A stretch of DNA of 46,271 nt, taken from the NCBI GenBank assembly GCA_015680685.1, contig MNCI01038292.1:11325-57595 (forward strand), read 5' to 3'. Below the pieces are notes generated by a model. That model saw nothing but the letters and a program-made list of their open reading frames with translations, was not told where the DNA came from and did not search any database. The translations under genes were made by a program, and so were the position numbers. Origin of the DNA: Gnetum montanum. Taxonomy: Eukaryota; Streptophyta; Gnetopsida; Gnetales; Gnetaceae. Within the stretch, counting starts at the first letter, position 1. The number at the start of each line of letters is the position of its first letter. Below, in pieces: positions 23,351 through 34,129 of the stretch.

Positions 23351-24800
23351 TTGACATTCTTTCTTGTTATTTTGTATGATATGTCACATGATTATAACAT
23401 GAGCACATACGAGCATCTTTCTTCACCTCTGGTTCTCACTAGGCCTCATGGTGATCTCATCCAATGCATTGATGCCCAATGCTTAGACCTTGAGCCCATG
23501 TCTCATGATGACTACGTAACATTTGTAGAAGCACCACTAGATTAGCTTGACCATCTAGTTAAGTATCTCAATATAGAGGTAGGTGATGTCACTAAGGATC
23601 CCCTCATCGAAATCCCTATAACAACACTTAGTGATGAGTTGAAGACACTAAAAATCAATTCCCTATTAGAGCTTTAGCATGCCCAAAGCATCATCAAAGT
23701 TCTTAACAACAACATTAAGGCATTTGCATGATCCTACGAAGACATGCTAGGCCTATATCCTTGCATAGTATAGCATAATATAATCCTTGATCCTCACATA
23801 AAACCAATTAAGCAAAAAGCTTGCAAGGTTAGGCCTAAGGTGGTGTTGGTAGTCCATGATGAAATCACTAAGCTCTACAAGGTTGGTTTCATCTAGGAAG
23901 TTGACTATGTAAACTAGGTTTCCAACATCATGGTTGTACCTAAGAAAAATAGAATCATATGCATCTACATAGACATTTGAGACCTGAACAAGGCAACCAT
24001 CAAAGATGATTTTTTGTTGCCTAGCATTGACCAACTAGTTGATACTACAACTGCTCATGCCTTGTTGTCCTTCATGGATGGGTTCTTTGAATACAACCAA
24101 ATTTAGATAAACTTGAAGCACCAACTCAGTATGAGCTTCATAACCCCCTAGGGTACATTTTGCTTAACTAATACATTGATGACATAGTAGTTAAGTCCAA
24201 GATGACACATGACCATGTAGATGACTTAGACCATGTACTCAAACATTGCCTTAGACATAACCTTAGGTTTAATCCTAAGAAGTGTGTCTTCAGTGTCAAA
24301 ATAGGACACATGCTAGCTTTTGTAGTATCAAAAGTAGGCATACATGTAGACCTCGATAAGGTTAATACCATCATTAACGTAGCGCTTCCAACTAACCTTA
24401 AGGAGCTATGTGGGTTACAAGGTAAATTGCAATTCATACGTTGGTTTATCATATGATTGACTGATAAGCTACAACGATTGTAACATTTTCTCAAAAAGGG
24501 AGTCCACTTAAAGTGGACAACTCAATGCCAAGAGGCATTTAACAACCTTAAATAGGAGCTAAATCAACTTCCAATAGTCTACCCTCTACAAGAAGATGAA
24601 CCTTTTTGCATCTACCTTGCAACTTTTCATCCATCCATTACTTCTCTACTTTTCCAAAAGCAAGAAGATGTCTTAGAGGTTCCTGTATACTACCTAAGCC
24701 ATGCATTAGTGAACCATGAAGCAAAATATAATGATGTGGAAAAGAACTACCTCACCTTAGTCTTTGTGCTTAAGAAGTTGAAACATTATACTTTTTGCAG
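23351..24800 (+). pseudogene. Reverse transcriptase and first RNase H of element 1, decayed and internally deleted
   Basis: The N-terminal lead reads SYEDMLGLYPCIV (Tat-type pol usually has SYxDMPGLDPxIV). RT blocks follow: PIKQKACKVRPKV, EITKLYKVGFI, VSNIMVVPKKNRI, DLNKATIKDDFLLPSIDQLV, LLSFMDGFFEYNQI and LSMSFITP-stop-GTFC. The next ~35 residues, the Met-Pro-Phe-Gly-Leu block, are deleted, so the sequence jumps to YIDDIVVKS (24,172), the catalytic Y-x-D-D box, with a frame change. After RT come the GIHVD and LKELCGLQGKLQFIR connection pieces and the Ty3-type RNase H (FCIYLATFHPSI, VPVYYLSHALVNHEAKYNDV, LVFVLKKLKHYTF). Stops are mostly TAG. Not functional. Confidence 0.85.
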
Positions 24801-25047
24801 CTAGGTAAACATCATTCACAAAAGTAATGTACTTTGGGAAATTACAATGAACATCTACAAAAGTAGTCAAATTTCATAGTGAAAAGTAATAACCATGGAT
24901 TTTGACCTACATTACATAGTGCAAGCATCAACCAAAGGTCAAGCAATAACCACAAAACTAATAGTGTCACCAATAAATGATCAAGCAATGATAGACCCAG
25001 AATTCCCAAACAAGCATGTTAATAGTATAAGCCAAGTGCCTACCAAC

Positions 25048-25470
25048 TTTGACGTAATCTTATACTTCGATGGTGCTTCAACCTCTCAAGGGGGTAGTTC
25101 CACTACTATCATCATGCTTCCCTCTGAGGATATCCAACCCTTCACATATCACTTCACATTTCCTTGCACAAAAAATGTAGCAGAGTATGAGGGTCTCCTC
25201 AAAGGTCTTATAGTAGCTCATGACCTAGGAATCTAAAACATAGCAATTTGAGGAAATTTTTAGTTAGTCATCAACCAAGTTACAGAGGCTTACTCTTGTA
25301 AAGCACAAAATTTACAACCTTATTATGACTTGACAAATCACTTTCTCTAATGGTTTGTAATTGTGGATATCCAGCACATCCCTCACAATGAGAATGCCAT
25401 TACCGATGCATTAGCCACACTAGCCTTAAGCATTGAACATAACATGTTTCATGCCTTACGCACTTTATAA
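25048..25470 (+). pseudogene. Second (additional) RNase H domain of element 1
   Basis: Starts FDVILYFDGAS, the Asp of F-D-G-A at about 25,069 being the first catalytic residue, then NVAEYEGLLKGLIVAHDLGI with the catalytic Glu in A-E-Y-E. After three stops comes LVINQVTEA, and HIPHNENAITDALATLAL, where the last Asp (DALA) is present. The Asp of the usual G-D-S is Asn-Phe (GNF) here. An extra RNase H placed between the RT-RNase H and the integrase is the hallmark of the Tat clade. Decayed by stops at 25,234-25,264 and beyond. Confidence 0.8.
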
Positions 25471-25559
25471 TAATAAATTGCATCAAACCTATTAAATAAG
25501 TAACTAACATTTCATCCATAACCACAACAAGCATATCTTATGCATAAGAATGGTACGAT

Positions 25560-26812
25560 GACATTAACGTGTACCTTCAACAAGGTGAGCATCCACAACA
25601 TCTAACTAGTATCCAAAAGGATGCAGTGAAAAAATGGTCATAGTAGTATGTCATTGTAGGTGATAGCATGCTTTTTTGTAGATCCTATGAAGGCATACTG
25701 CTAACCTATGTTAGGAATAGTGAAGTGCAAATGATCATGAATCAAGTGCATGAGGGACTATATGAAGGCCACATAGCACCCAAGATAATGGCATTGAAAA
25801 TTAGATGCTTGGGCTACTATTGGCCTTACATGGAGCATGATTGCATTTTCAAGGTCAAGACATGTGATGTGTATCAATGGCATGGAAACTTAATGCACAT
25901 GCCACCCACTGAACTACACAACACACAAATCATGTGGCCATTCCAATGTTGGGGGTTGGATATCATAGGTTCCATCACACTTAAGTCCTCCGTAGGACAT
26001 AGCTTCATCATAACTACAAATTGAATAATTTACCAAATGGGTTGAATCTATCTCCCTTATGATGAAAACATCGCAATAGGTTTACAAATTCATCCTTGAC
26101 AACATAGTAACCCAATTTGGTCTACCCATAACTATAGTCATAGACAACGGGCCATAGTTTAGGAATGTAAAGACCAAAGCCATCTGCAAACACCTAGGCA
26201 TCAAGAATTCCTTCTCATTGCCATACTACCAATAGTTAAATGGCCAAGCATAGGCTATAAACAAATTTTTTATCAATATTTTGAATAAGATGCTTAGTAG
26301 TAGCAAATGATGATGGCATAAATAGCTGGTCTATGCACAATGGGCCTACCACACCATGCACAAAAAAACAACAGGTAAGATGCCATATAGCCTTGTGTAT
26401 GGGTCTAAAGCCATATTACCTCTTGAATTGTAGGTTCCATTGCTCCATGTGATCCTCTTGAGCTTCATTAATGAGGTTCAGAATGATGAGTTGAGAAGCA
26501 TTGACCTTGAATCTACAAAGGAGGAGTGCATGTAGATGCTTGATTGCATTGAATGATACCAAGAGAAGCAATGGCAAAAGCACCACCATAATTAGCATCA
26601 ACGACTAATCAGGAGGGGGGACTTAGTCTTCAATGCCATTTGTGAACTTATGAATAAATTCTTAGCCCACTAGGAAGGGCCTTTTTTGGTCATCAAGGCC
26701 TATGATAATGGAGCATTCAAGCTTTCTAATCTAGATGGCAATGAATTTGCGAATCTAGTCAACCATTTGTACTTGAAGTCATACTATGCCTAGTACATAG
26801 CACTGCATTAAT
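25560..26812 (+). pseudogene. Integrase of element 1, decayed
   Basis: The zinc-binding module at about 25.73-25.88 kb reads VHEGLYEGH ... CLGYYWPYME ... KTCDVYQ, with both His present but the final Cys of C-x-x-C replaced by Tyr. The catalytic core has WGLDIIG (about 25.96 kb; first Asp), TIVIDNGP-stop-FRN (about 26.14 kb; second Asp) and LNGQA-stop-AINKFF (about 26.24 kb), where the catalytic Glu position carries a stop. The C-terminal part includes RRGDLVFNAI, EGPFLVIKAYDNGAFKL and NHLYLKSYYA, typical of Tat integrases. The frame then closes and the third core-repeat array begins 20 bp later. Confidence 0.85.
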
Positions 26813-26832
26813 GACAAGCAAGGTAAGTAAGC

Positions 26833-27279
26833 ATCTGCTATGATGTTAAACTAGCATAGAATGTCCTTGGGTTACGATATTAAACTACCATCCACAGAGC
26901 ATCTGCTACGATGTTAAACTGGCACACAATGTTTGCTATGATGTTAAACTAGAATAGAGTGTCCGCTGTGACATTAAATTGGCATAGACATCCTTGGGCT
27001 ACGATGTTAAACTGGCATCCACAGCTCATCTACTATGGCATTAAACTTGCATAGAGCATTCACTATGATGTTAAACTGGCACAATTATTCACTATGACTA
27101 TAAACTAGTGCACCACTATCCTTGGGCTATGACACTGAACTAGAATCCACAACATGGTCCACTACAACAATAAATTGGCACAACATCCATCATTTGATAT
27201 GATGTTAAACTAGCACATCATGGTCTACTAGGACCTTAAACTAGCACATCATGTGGTCTACTAGGACCTTAAACTAGCT
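26833..27279 (+). repeat. Core-repeat array 3
   Basis: A dozen or so units of about 30-50 bp with the core CTATGATGTTAAACTGGCAC and variants ending CTAGCA, interspersed with CCTTGGGCTACGATG and GGTCTACTAGGACCTTAAAC. The TTAAACTRGCA core is the one found at 16.7, 23.1 and 38.9 kb. It directly follows the integrase. Confidence 0.85.
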
Positions 27280-28440
27280 TTGTAGTTCAGCATACATAGC
27301 TCAACACACTTAGTTCTATGAATAAGAAAGCATGAATACTTTTGATCCTTCATCATCTACCCACATCTCCTAGGTAGGGTAGGGTAGGGAAAAGCCTTGT
27401 AGTTCTAGAATAGAGTTCATGTTGTCAAGAATGAGGCTTTTAGAACATTTGTAGCATCATTTCCCTTGGCATTTTTTTGATCCTCTGAAGTTGCCCTCAA
27501 GCATTTTGCTAACCTTATGGAGCTACCTCCACCATCACTAGTCATATTGCACCCATGCCATGCCAATAGTGTTACCAACCTTGGTTATTTCATTATTGAT
27601 TAGAGCTCTCACCATCAGCATCATCCGCTAGAGTCCCAAATAGTATTGTGTCCTAGCCACAGTGTTTCCATCCTCCATCCCTCACCATTACCCAAGCTTG
27701 GAAGCACATCCAACAACTTGGATCCCTATCATTTTGTTGGATTTTCAAGTTCCTATCCTTGGTTTGAAGTCTCAAGCACCTACACCACCATCACCATATG
27801 TTTCCTTGTTGGACTCCTTGAAGTGCTTACTTCCAATGTGGTTGCTGGAGCTTTTGTAGCCTTCTAGCTTTGGTGCCTACACTGACCTTCCTACTTTGAC
27901 ACTACAAGCTCTTGCAAGTAGCCCAACACTTGTGGCACTTGCAATGCCCTCACAACTAGCATTGTACTCTTATCTCATTTTGTGTGGTTGTTTTCTTATC
28001 TTCTCTATGTTGTGTTTCTAAGATGAAGCCATAGAGGCAGTCATTCAGAGGCACATTTTATCATAGCGGCAAGGCACCACATTGCTTTGATATGCTTGGT
28101 TGGACTTATGAAGCAGCCCAAGAGTGCACTTCCTTATTATTCCATCATAGCCTATCCACATTTTCCCCTTTTACCTCACATTTTGAACCCTTCCCTACAA
28201 GCTTATCCAATGCACATGGCACCCTTCTTGTAGCCAACTACAGAACCCATGATGGATGTAATGCAATGCATCCCATGGGGAGCCTTTATGGGCTCGTCAA
28301 GGCCCACGTAGATATAACACAACTCATCCTAGGAACAGAAACACCTATCCTACAAACATGATATGGTTTCCTCTAAGAAAATCGCACTAAGTGGTACACA
28401 ATCCACTTAAGGATGAGCATCTTGTAGCTAGCATTTCTCA
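27280..28440 (+). other. 3' internal region of element 1, no gene recognised
   Basis: A Pro/Ser-rich plus-strand frame at about 27.65-27.87 kb has no domain. Nothing else could be supported between the repeat array and the purine-rich tract. Confidence 0.45.
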
Positions 28441-28470
28441 AAAAGGAAAGAGTAAAGGGAGGGTAAAACA
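28440..28470 (+). other. Polypurine-tract-like segment
   Basis: AAAAAGGAAAGAGTAAAGGG and a further AGGG run up to TAAAACA, just before a TG at 28,471 that may open the 3' LTR. Position and composition fit a plus-strand primer tract. Confidence 0.4.
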
Positions 28471-30280
28471 TGTCCCCAAGCAAAATCTAGCAAAGTTACA
28501 GTTTCACAACTAGTCCAACCCTAAATTCACATCGGCCTTCCCATAAGCACTCCAATGAGAGGTCAACATGTTAGGGATAATTCATTTTGGTGCTATGGGT
28601 GATAACTCTCTCACAAGAATTTTGATGAGAGACCATTATTTCAGCAACAAGGCACCCTAGTGCTATGATCATGGTTAGCCGTGCTAACTTCACATCTTGT
28701 AGAATGATACACTATTTGCATCTCATTCCTCTCTTGTTATCCCAAAACCAATTCCCTACATCCATTGTCTTTAGCATATCATTACCTTTAGCACTCTCAA
28801 GCCCAGCAAAGCACCCTTCAATTAGGTGCTGACAAGTGATGTTGGTGTTACACTTGCTATGGTGTTTCGGGTTCTTTGTCAACATCTCTCGAGCTACTCT
28901 AAATGTCAACAAAGAGAAGCCAATAAAACACAACCAAATTCAAGTGATAGTAAATTAATGGTAGATTTTTCCAAGTATCAACACAAGGAAAACTTTTTCT
29001 AAGTGTTCAACCCATAATCCCATTGCTAGGCCTACACTCTAGAGCATAGGCAGTGTAGCATGCAACATAGAACTAGATTTGCAAAACTTTCTAAGTGTAG
29101 ATAACAATTACAAAATTGTTCCAAGTGTCCTGCTATGCTCCCATTCCTCCTACTATGCTCTTGAGTATAGCAAGCATAGTAGCACTCTGGTGGCTTGTTT
29201 GCATCGATGTCAAGCTAGAAGTTGTCAAGCTAGCTCAAAATGGAAGAAATAGTTTGGCAAATTTTCTAACTCCTGAGGCTACCCCTCCTTCTATGCTATA
29301 GAGTTTAGCTAGCATAGAAACAATAAGAATCTTCCTGCTATGCTCATAAGCATAGCAATGCTGAACTTCAGGTTTTTGCAAAATTTGCCTAACTATTAGG
29401 CTATACTCCAAAGTGTAGCTAGCGTAGCAACATGAAACTACCTCCAAAAGCTTCTAGAGCTTAGCACAAGTCTTTATTCTAGCTCTAGCACTCCTTTGGC
29501 AAGCAGACTTAGAAACCTACACTTTTTCTTCACCCCCTTATGTATGAGAATTAAAACTATGCTTAATCCTACTCGAAACAGGGGAGAGCATAGTCCTAGA
29601 GCATAACCTCCAAATTGCACTATGTAATATTGGAAATGTAGTCACAATTTGGTAGTCTCTTTGGGTCCATTAGAGCACACCAAAGTATAGCACTAGTTGC
29701 TCTAGTGGAAGTATAGCAGAGGTTAATGTAGCCCCACCTATCACCTTTGCCACATGGCACCTGATCTGCACTTCACATCAACCATAACCCTATAAACCCC
29801 CATGTGCTTCACATTTTAGGGGTTGGTAGTTTATTTTAGTAGTTGGCATTTTGAAATAGTTGGTTGGAAAATTCAAGCACCAGTTGGCATTTTTAAAGTG
29901 TCACTTATGACCTGAGGCACCTTGAGCACCCCACACACCAATGCGTATCAGCACCTTGGCAGCACCTTCACATTCCATTTGATACTATAATGCACTACAA
30001 CCCATAGGACACCATGGTAGCCAACCTAGCAAGCACAAAATTGATAGCGGATGTTGGTCTTAACCCTGGGACACCCTAGAGACTATGGATACACTGCTAC
30101 TGTGCCTATCTACATACTACATACCTTCTCACCTCTCTTTTGTAATCACTACACTCCCCATTGTACTAACCAAAATCATCGACGTAAGGCTGGAAGGGAA
30201 AAACAAACACCGAAAGATCGTCAGCAAGGCACAGCTAACCCTACCTTCGTGTGAGGGCAAGCTGGAAAGAAAATGAAGGT
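28471..30280 (+). repeat. LTR-like segment, plus orientation (candidate 3' LTR of element 1)
   Basis: Resembles the LTR of element 2 in scattered landmarks: CATAGC/GCTATG palindromic clusters at 28.97-29.43 kb, a CCTATAAACCCCC TATA-box region at about 29,790 and GTTGGCATTTT downstream of it. Overall divergence is high and the 3' edge could not be placed. Its 28.82-28.94 kb part matches 31.93-32.05 kb in reverse complement. Confidence 0.45.
29791..29800 (+). promoter_or_regulatory. LTR TATA box
   Basis: TATAAACCCC, in the same context (C-C before, C-rich after, GTTGGCATTTT downstream) as TATAAACACC in the LTR of element 2. Confidence 0.45.
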
Positions 30281-30703
30281 AGAGTGCCTTGGATGGTCTA
30301 CAAAAAAATCAACCAAGGACTTCCCCGAATGTAAGCTATATCTTGCGCTAGGGTTATCATAACTGATGTTCAAAATGTAAATAGTAACACAAAAAATGCA
30401 AATAGAGCATATACAGAACTATATTATAAACAATGCGTAAACTAAATTTAAAATAGAATAAAAAAATTAAATAATATAATGGAAGGCAAAACAAAATTGT
30501 ATTGTATTTCTTAGAATGAATGTGCACTGGTCAAAGTGTAGCTACACATGTGTATGGCAAGTCATGTGCTAAGCCTTGGGGTGATGTGCTTATAGGTGCT
30601 TGGATGCTAGGAGTCAAGTGCGCTTGAGCATCCAAAAGTTGCCAGTTAGTGTTTTCCAAGCTGTCAACCTTCAAAATTTTCCATCCTATTTATGTGAATG
30701 GAT

Positions 30704-30716
30704 GGGGTATTTATAA
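30704..30716 (-). promoter_or_regulatory. TATA box, minus strand
   Basis: TTATAAATACCCC on the minus strand, the best TATA consensus in the window, in an LTR-like context. Confidence 0.5.
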
Positions 30717-31129
30717 GGTTTGGCTAGGTTCGAGTATGGAGCTCATAGATGGATCAATGGTTGAGAAATGAGAGGAAAACAGATCATGTGATAGGCGTTA
30801 GATGGATAGCTATGTGTCAATTGGACGTGCATAGGAGGGCTATGTTCTTGATTAGATGCACTATATCTTACAATGTGTATTAGCTTATGTAAGCTATCTT
30901 ACATCCATGTAAGTAGATACAATTTGGAGCATAAGATCTTGACAAGCTCACAAATGATAAAAATTTACAATGAAAATGATAATGTACAATAAGAGAGATT
31001 GACTCTGGCTCGCTTGAAACTTCTCGATCCCTTAATTGACTGTTGCAGGATGTCAATTTGAGTGGTTTTTTGGCTATTTGAGGAATCTCTATTTCACCAG
31101 AGCTTCCAGCGTGAGTTGATTTTTTCCTA

Positions 31130-31830
31130 GCATGTCCTCAGAATGTGTTTGAAATGATATTGACTAGGCGTAATTAGTACTCATGTTGGACTCATGCTCC
31201 ACTCACGTTGTACTCATGTTGCCAGTGTGACCTCAACATGACCTGGGCATGAGTGAGCTAAAAATGATGTATTTCACACCAATTTTCTGATCCTTGAAGC
31301 TTTTTCTTTGAGTGCAACAATTTTCTAACTATGGTTGACCTTGAGAGTGATCTGCAAGTCAAAAATTAAGCTTGGATGTGCCTTGTTTTAAACCACTTAT
31401 GGTAGCTCACATTGGACTCATGCTACTAGTGTGACCTTAGCGTGAGCTATAAAAACTTGTAATTTTGGACCTAAAATATGGAAATTCTAGAGGCTAGGAC
31501 TTGAAGTTATCAATAATGAACCTTGATGATGACTTTCACCATTGAAATCAAACCATTTTGACTTGCTTTTGAGGCTCTCAGAGTTGGTCACATTGTACTC
31601 ACACTGCTAGCGTGACCTCAGCTTGACCACCAACGTGAGTGAGAAAATTTGTATAATTTGACTTGAAATTTGAAATCCCAAGTGTTGATGCTTGAAGTGG
31701 ACAATAATGGCCCTATGAAGATGACTTTCATCCTTAGATTGGACCATCTTTAACTCAATCTTGAAGTTGTTGGAGTTACTCATGCTGAGGGCAAGCTAGC
31801 TTGACAAACTGAGTGTGAGCAAGCTAGCTT
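31130..31830 (-). repeat. Degenerate tandem repeat, about 180-205 bp period
   Basis: Three or more units identified by GTGTGACCTCAACATGACC (31,225), GTGTGACCTTAGCGTGAGC (31,430) and GCGTGACCTCAGCTTGACC (31,609), each preceded by ACTCATGCT/ACTCACACTGC and followed by GTGAGTGAG or GAGCTA and an AT-rich tail. It lies inside the minus-strand LTR-like segment. Confidence 0.65.
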
Positions 31831-32597
31831 GACAAGCTGTGCTGAAGTTACATGCCTTAGTCAAATTTTTGCCCCCAAAAGGTTCAAGAGGCTCTGAGTT
31901 GTTCTTGTTTCAATGTGTTAGGATGAAATTAGTGGTGTTTCATTGGCCCCTCTTTGTTGACATCTAGAGGAATCCACCTGAGAGGCGTTAACAAAGAAGT
32001 AAAAAACACCAATACCAACCAAGTATCAAGCATTATCTGTCAGCCACTGGCTAGACATCATTTCACCATGTTCAAAAGTAAATGGGATTGAAGAAGTGTA
32101 GTTTGAAGATGCAAGGGGATTGGTTATAACTATGGAAATCAAGAGTTGATCAAGGGTTATAATTATTGTTGGAATTGTGGGAGAGGAATTCTCTCATGTG
32201 AACAAGCCATATCTTCAGTCCTTGTCAGTAGCCAGTATTTAGCAAACTTAGAACCAAGACATAGGAAGTGCCTCCTTTGGAGAAAATGTGACTCTTGTAG
32301 AGTGTTTACAGGAGTCCATCATAAATGAAACACCATAAAAAATGCAAGGTCATGCTTTCTTCATTAGGCTCTTGCAGTCTACACAACACTATGGCAGTTC
32401 ACCGAGAGGAGAACGTTCTGAGTCCAGGTCAGCCAGTTGGGAAAATTTTCTACTTTGAGCATGGACAGCTTCTATACCATCCTACCTACCCACCAAAGTA
32501 TCTTAAATAGTAGGCAGCCTACTCAGAAATAGTGTACAGAATCAGTAGTAGCATTTTGGATGCGCAAGAAGCAGTTAGGCAAGTTTTCTAAGTCACA

Positions 32598-32649
32598 AAG
32601 CTTGCTACGCTACGCTACGCTACGCTACGCTATGTAGCGTAGCAAGCTT
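32598..32649. repeat. Palindromic GCTAC-pentamer hairpin in the LTR
   Basis: A 16-nt left arm AAGCTTGCTACGCTAC (32,598-32,613) pairs perfectly with GTAGCGTAGCAAGCTT (32,634-32,649). The loop is made of further TACGC pentamers. Smaller clusters of the same type occur at about 32.80-32.83, 32.95-32.98 and 33.02-33.06 kb, and in the inverted LTR at about 12.75-12.86 and 13.13-13.17 kb. Confidence 0.9.
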
Positions 32650-33294
32650 CAGTAGATGATGGTGGAAAGAAGTGCTATGATACATGACATCACACAGCAT
32701 AGCATGGTAACAACTTCACTACCAACTCCCCTCACCCAATTTTGAGTTCTGCAGTGATGTCCCTTTCCGTCAGGAAGCGGCAGACCATGTCTGCTGCTAT
32801 GCTATGCTGAGCTACATGGCGTAGCAAGGTGTGGCAATTCTGTGGAAGAGACACAAGGCAGTTTGAAAGGTGGAGTCAATGGAGTTCACAAGACTTACAT
32901 TGTAGGAGACAAGATTTGCAAGTTAGCAAAGATTTCGCAACTAAGGCAAGTTGCTACGCTACGTAGCATAGCATAGCATAGTAAGCATGTGACATATAGC
33001 AGAACGTGCGACAAAGTGCTACGCTATGCCAAGCATGCTACGTCACAAGGCACAGCAAGGCATGCAGGTGGTTATGTGACATCAATGCACTCCACCTAAT
33101 CAAACCGTTGGCACACGTCTCTAGACGCTGATAGTGTAATTATAGCATAGTAGGGTTGCAATTATTGCATGTAGGTTCTCATCGTAATGGTCTTGAAGGT
33201 CCAACAGTCATAAACAATATGAGTGGCACCAGCAAGACAACAAAGGCCTAAGGCACGTAACATTCAAAGCACCCCTTTTGCACACCCTCGATCC

Positions 33295-33304
33295 TATAAA
33301 CACC
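33295..33304 (+). promoter_or_regulatory. TATA box of element 2 LTR
   Basis: TATAAACACC, about 0.99 kb into the LTR and 0.74 kb before its end, a normal U3/R position. Confidence 0.55.
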
Positions 33305-34031
33305 CTGGAAAACAACATGCAAAAGGTTTGCAATTTTTAAAAGTTGGCATTTTCAAAAGAGTTCGGATCTTTCTTGAAGCAAACAGCTTCCAAGTGGTGG
33401 GAACTTTGAAATTCTGAAACAAAGATTTCCCCTCTCTCCAGTATTGTAATATCAAATTCATCTATCTAACAATGTAAACAGTGACTCTCTCTCGGCTGGC
33501 ATGAGGTCCTCATCTCCATTCTACCACCTTGGTAGAACCCCGCATTTTTTGTACACGAGTTCATGTCCAAGCGCATAGCTCTTTTTTCTTGACACACCTT
33601 GGTTACCCTTGGGATTTGTGCACTCCGTCACACCGTGCAGCTGATTGTATCCACCCTAATCAAGTGAGTTTATAGATTCGGAGTGATGCATGTTTCTAAT
33701 CACACTTTACTTCATCTCTCATTTGTTGTCTCATTTGTTATGCATTATTTTCTATCTTATTCATCTTTAAGCATTACTTCGTATTACTATTGCATTTTTT
33801 TAGTTCCTCTCCTATTTCATTTACTTTCAAGAATTACCTTGCATTTTGCATTATTTACGTTGCAAAAGGCTATATTGACGTGGATGTAAGTCCCTGTCTA
33901 ATCGACTAGACCGTTCAGGGTACCCCGTGTCTGTATACACCCAGCATGACCCTCTCACAGATACGGGGTTGGAACTATTGTGCCCGTCGACCCTGGTGTT
34001 CTTCCAACCACCGACGTTTTTGGTCACTACA

Positions 34032-34055
34032 ATTTTCTAGTGGTAGAAGGAAGGC
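34032..34055 (+). other. Primer-binding-site-like segment
   Basis: ATTTTCTAGTGGTAGAAGGA, then AGGC, directly after the LTR end. Aligns base for base with TTTTTTGGCACTAGAAGGAG of the inverted copy, whose TGG is intact; here the first bases have mutated. Confidence 0.45.
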
Positions 34056-34129
34056 CTTATGATGCCTTTTTTCCTCATGTCAAGGTAGTTCTTTGAGCCT
34101 TATGCACCTTGATACATGTAAGCATAAAC

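Larger units (their letters stand above)
13460..30280 (+). mobile_element. Element 1: Tat-like Ty3/gypsy retrotransposon, old, with antisense gene
   Basis: Order on the plus strand: gag and protease (13.46-16.4 kb), core-repeat array, antisense multi-exon gene (22,645 to 17,422), short core-repeat array, RT-RNase H-second RNase H-integrase (23.35-26.81 kb), core-repeat array, a 3' region, a purine-rich tract and an LTR-like segment from about 28,471. The second RNase H and RT sequence fit the Tat lineage. There is no 5' LTR; an inverted fragment of a related element takes its place. I treat gag-protease and RT-integrase as one element because the same core repeat flanks each module and element 2 repeats the gag-protease-antisense order; two fused elements remain possible. 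The right edge is not resolved. Confidence 0.6.
30330..32030 (-). repeat. LTR-like segment, minus orientation
   Basis: On the minus strand the segment carries TGTCAACAAAGAGGGGCCAA (from 31,962), which matches TGTCAACAAAGAGAAGCCAA at 28,904 on the plus strand, with similarity extending some 80-100 bp upstream. A strong TATA box (CTTATAAATACCCC) lies at about 30.71 kb. The 3' edge is not resolved. It faces the segment at 28.5-30.3 kb. Confidence 0.4.
32303..34031 (+). repeat. 5' LTR of element 2, about 1.73 kb
   Basis: Aligns with the inverted LTR at 13,454-11,859. It contains the TGAAACACC block near the start, a perfect hairpin of GCTAC pentamers, a TATA box at 33,295, the CCACCTTGGTAGAA and GTTGCAAAAGGCTATATTG blocks, and ends ...GGTCACTACA. 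The 5' edge (TGTTTACAGG) is an estimate; the 3' edge is firm because leader and primer-site homology begin right after it. Confidence 0.8.

Noticed and set aside
26833-27279. CRISPR-like spaced repeats
   Set aside because: Repeat length and spacing vary, spacers are themselves repeat-derived, and the context is a plant retrotransposon; it is a degenerate tandem array.
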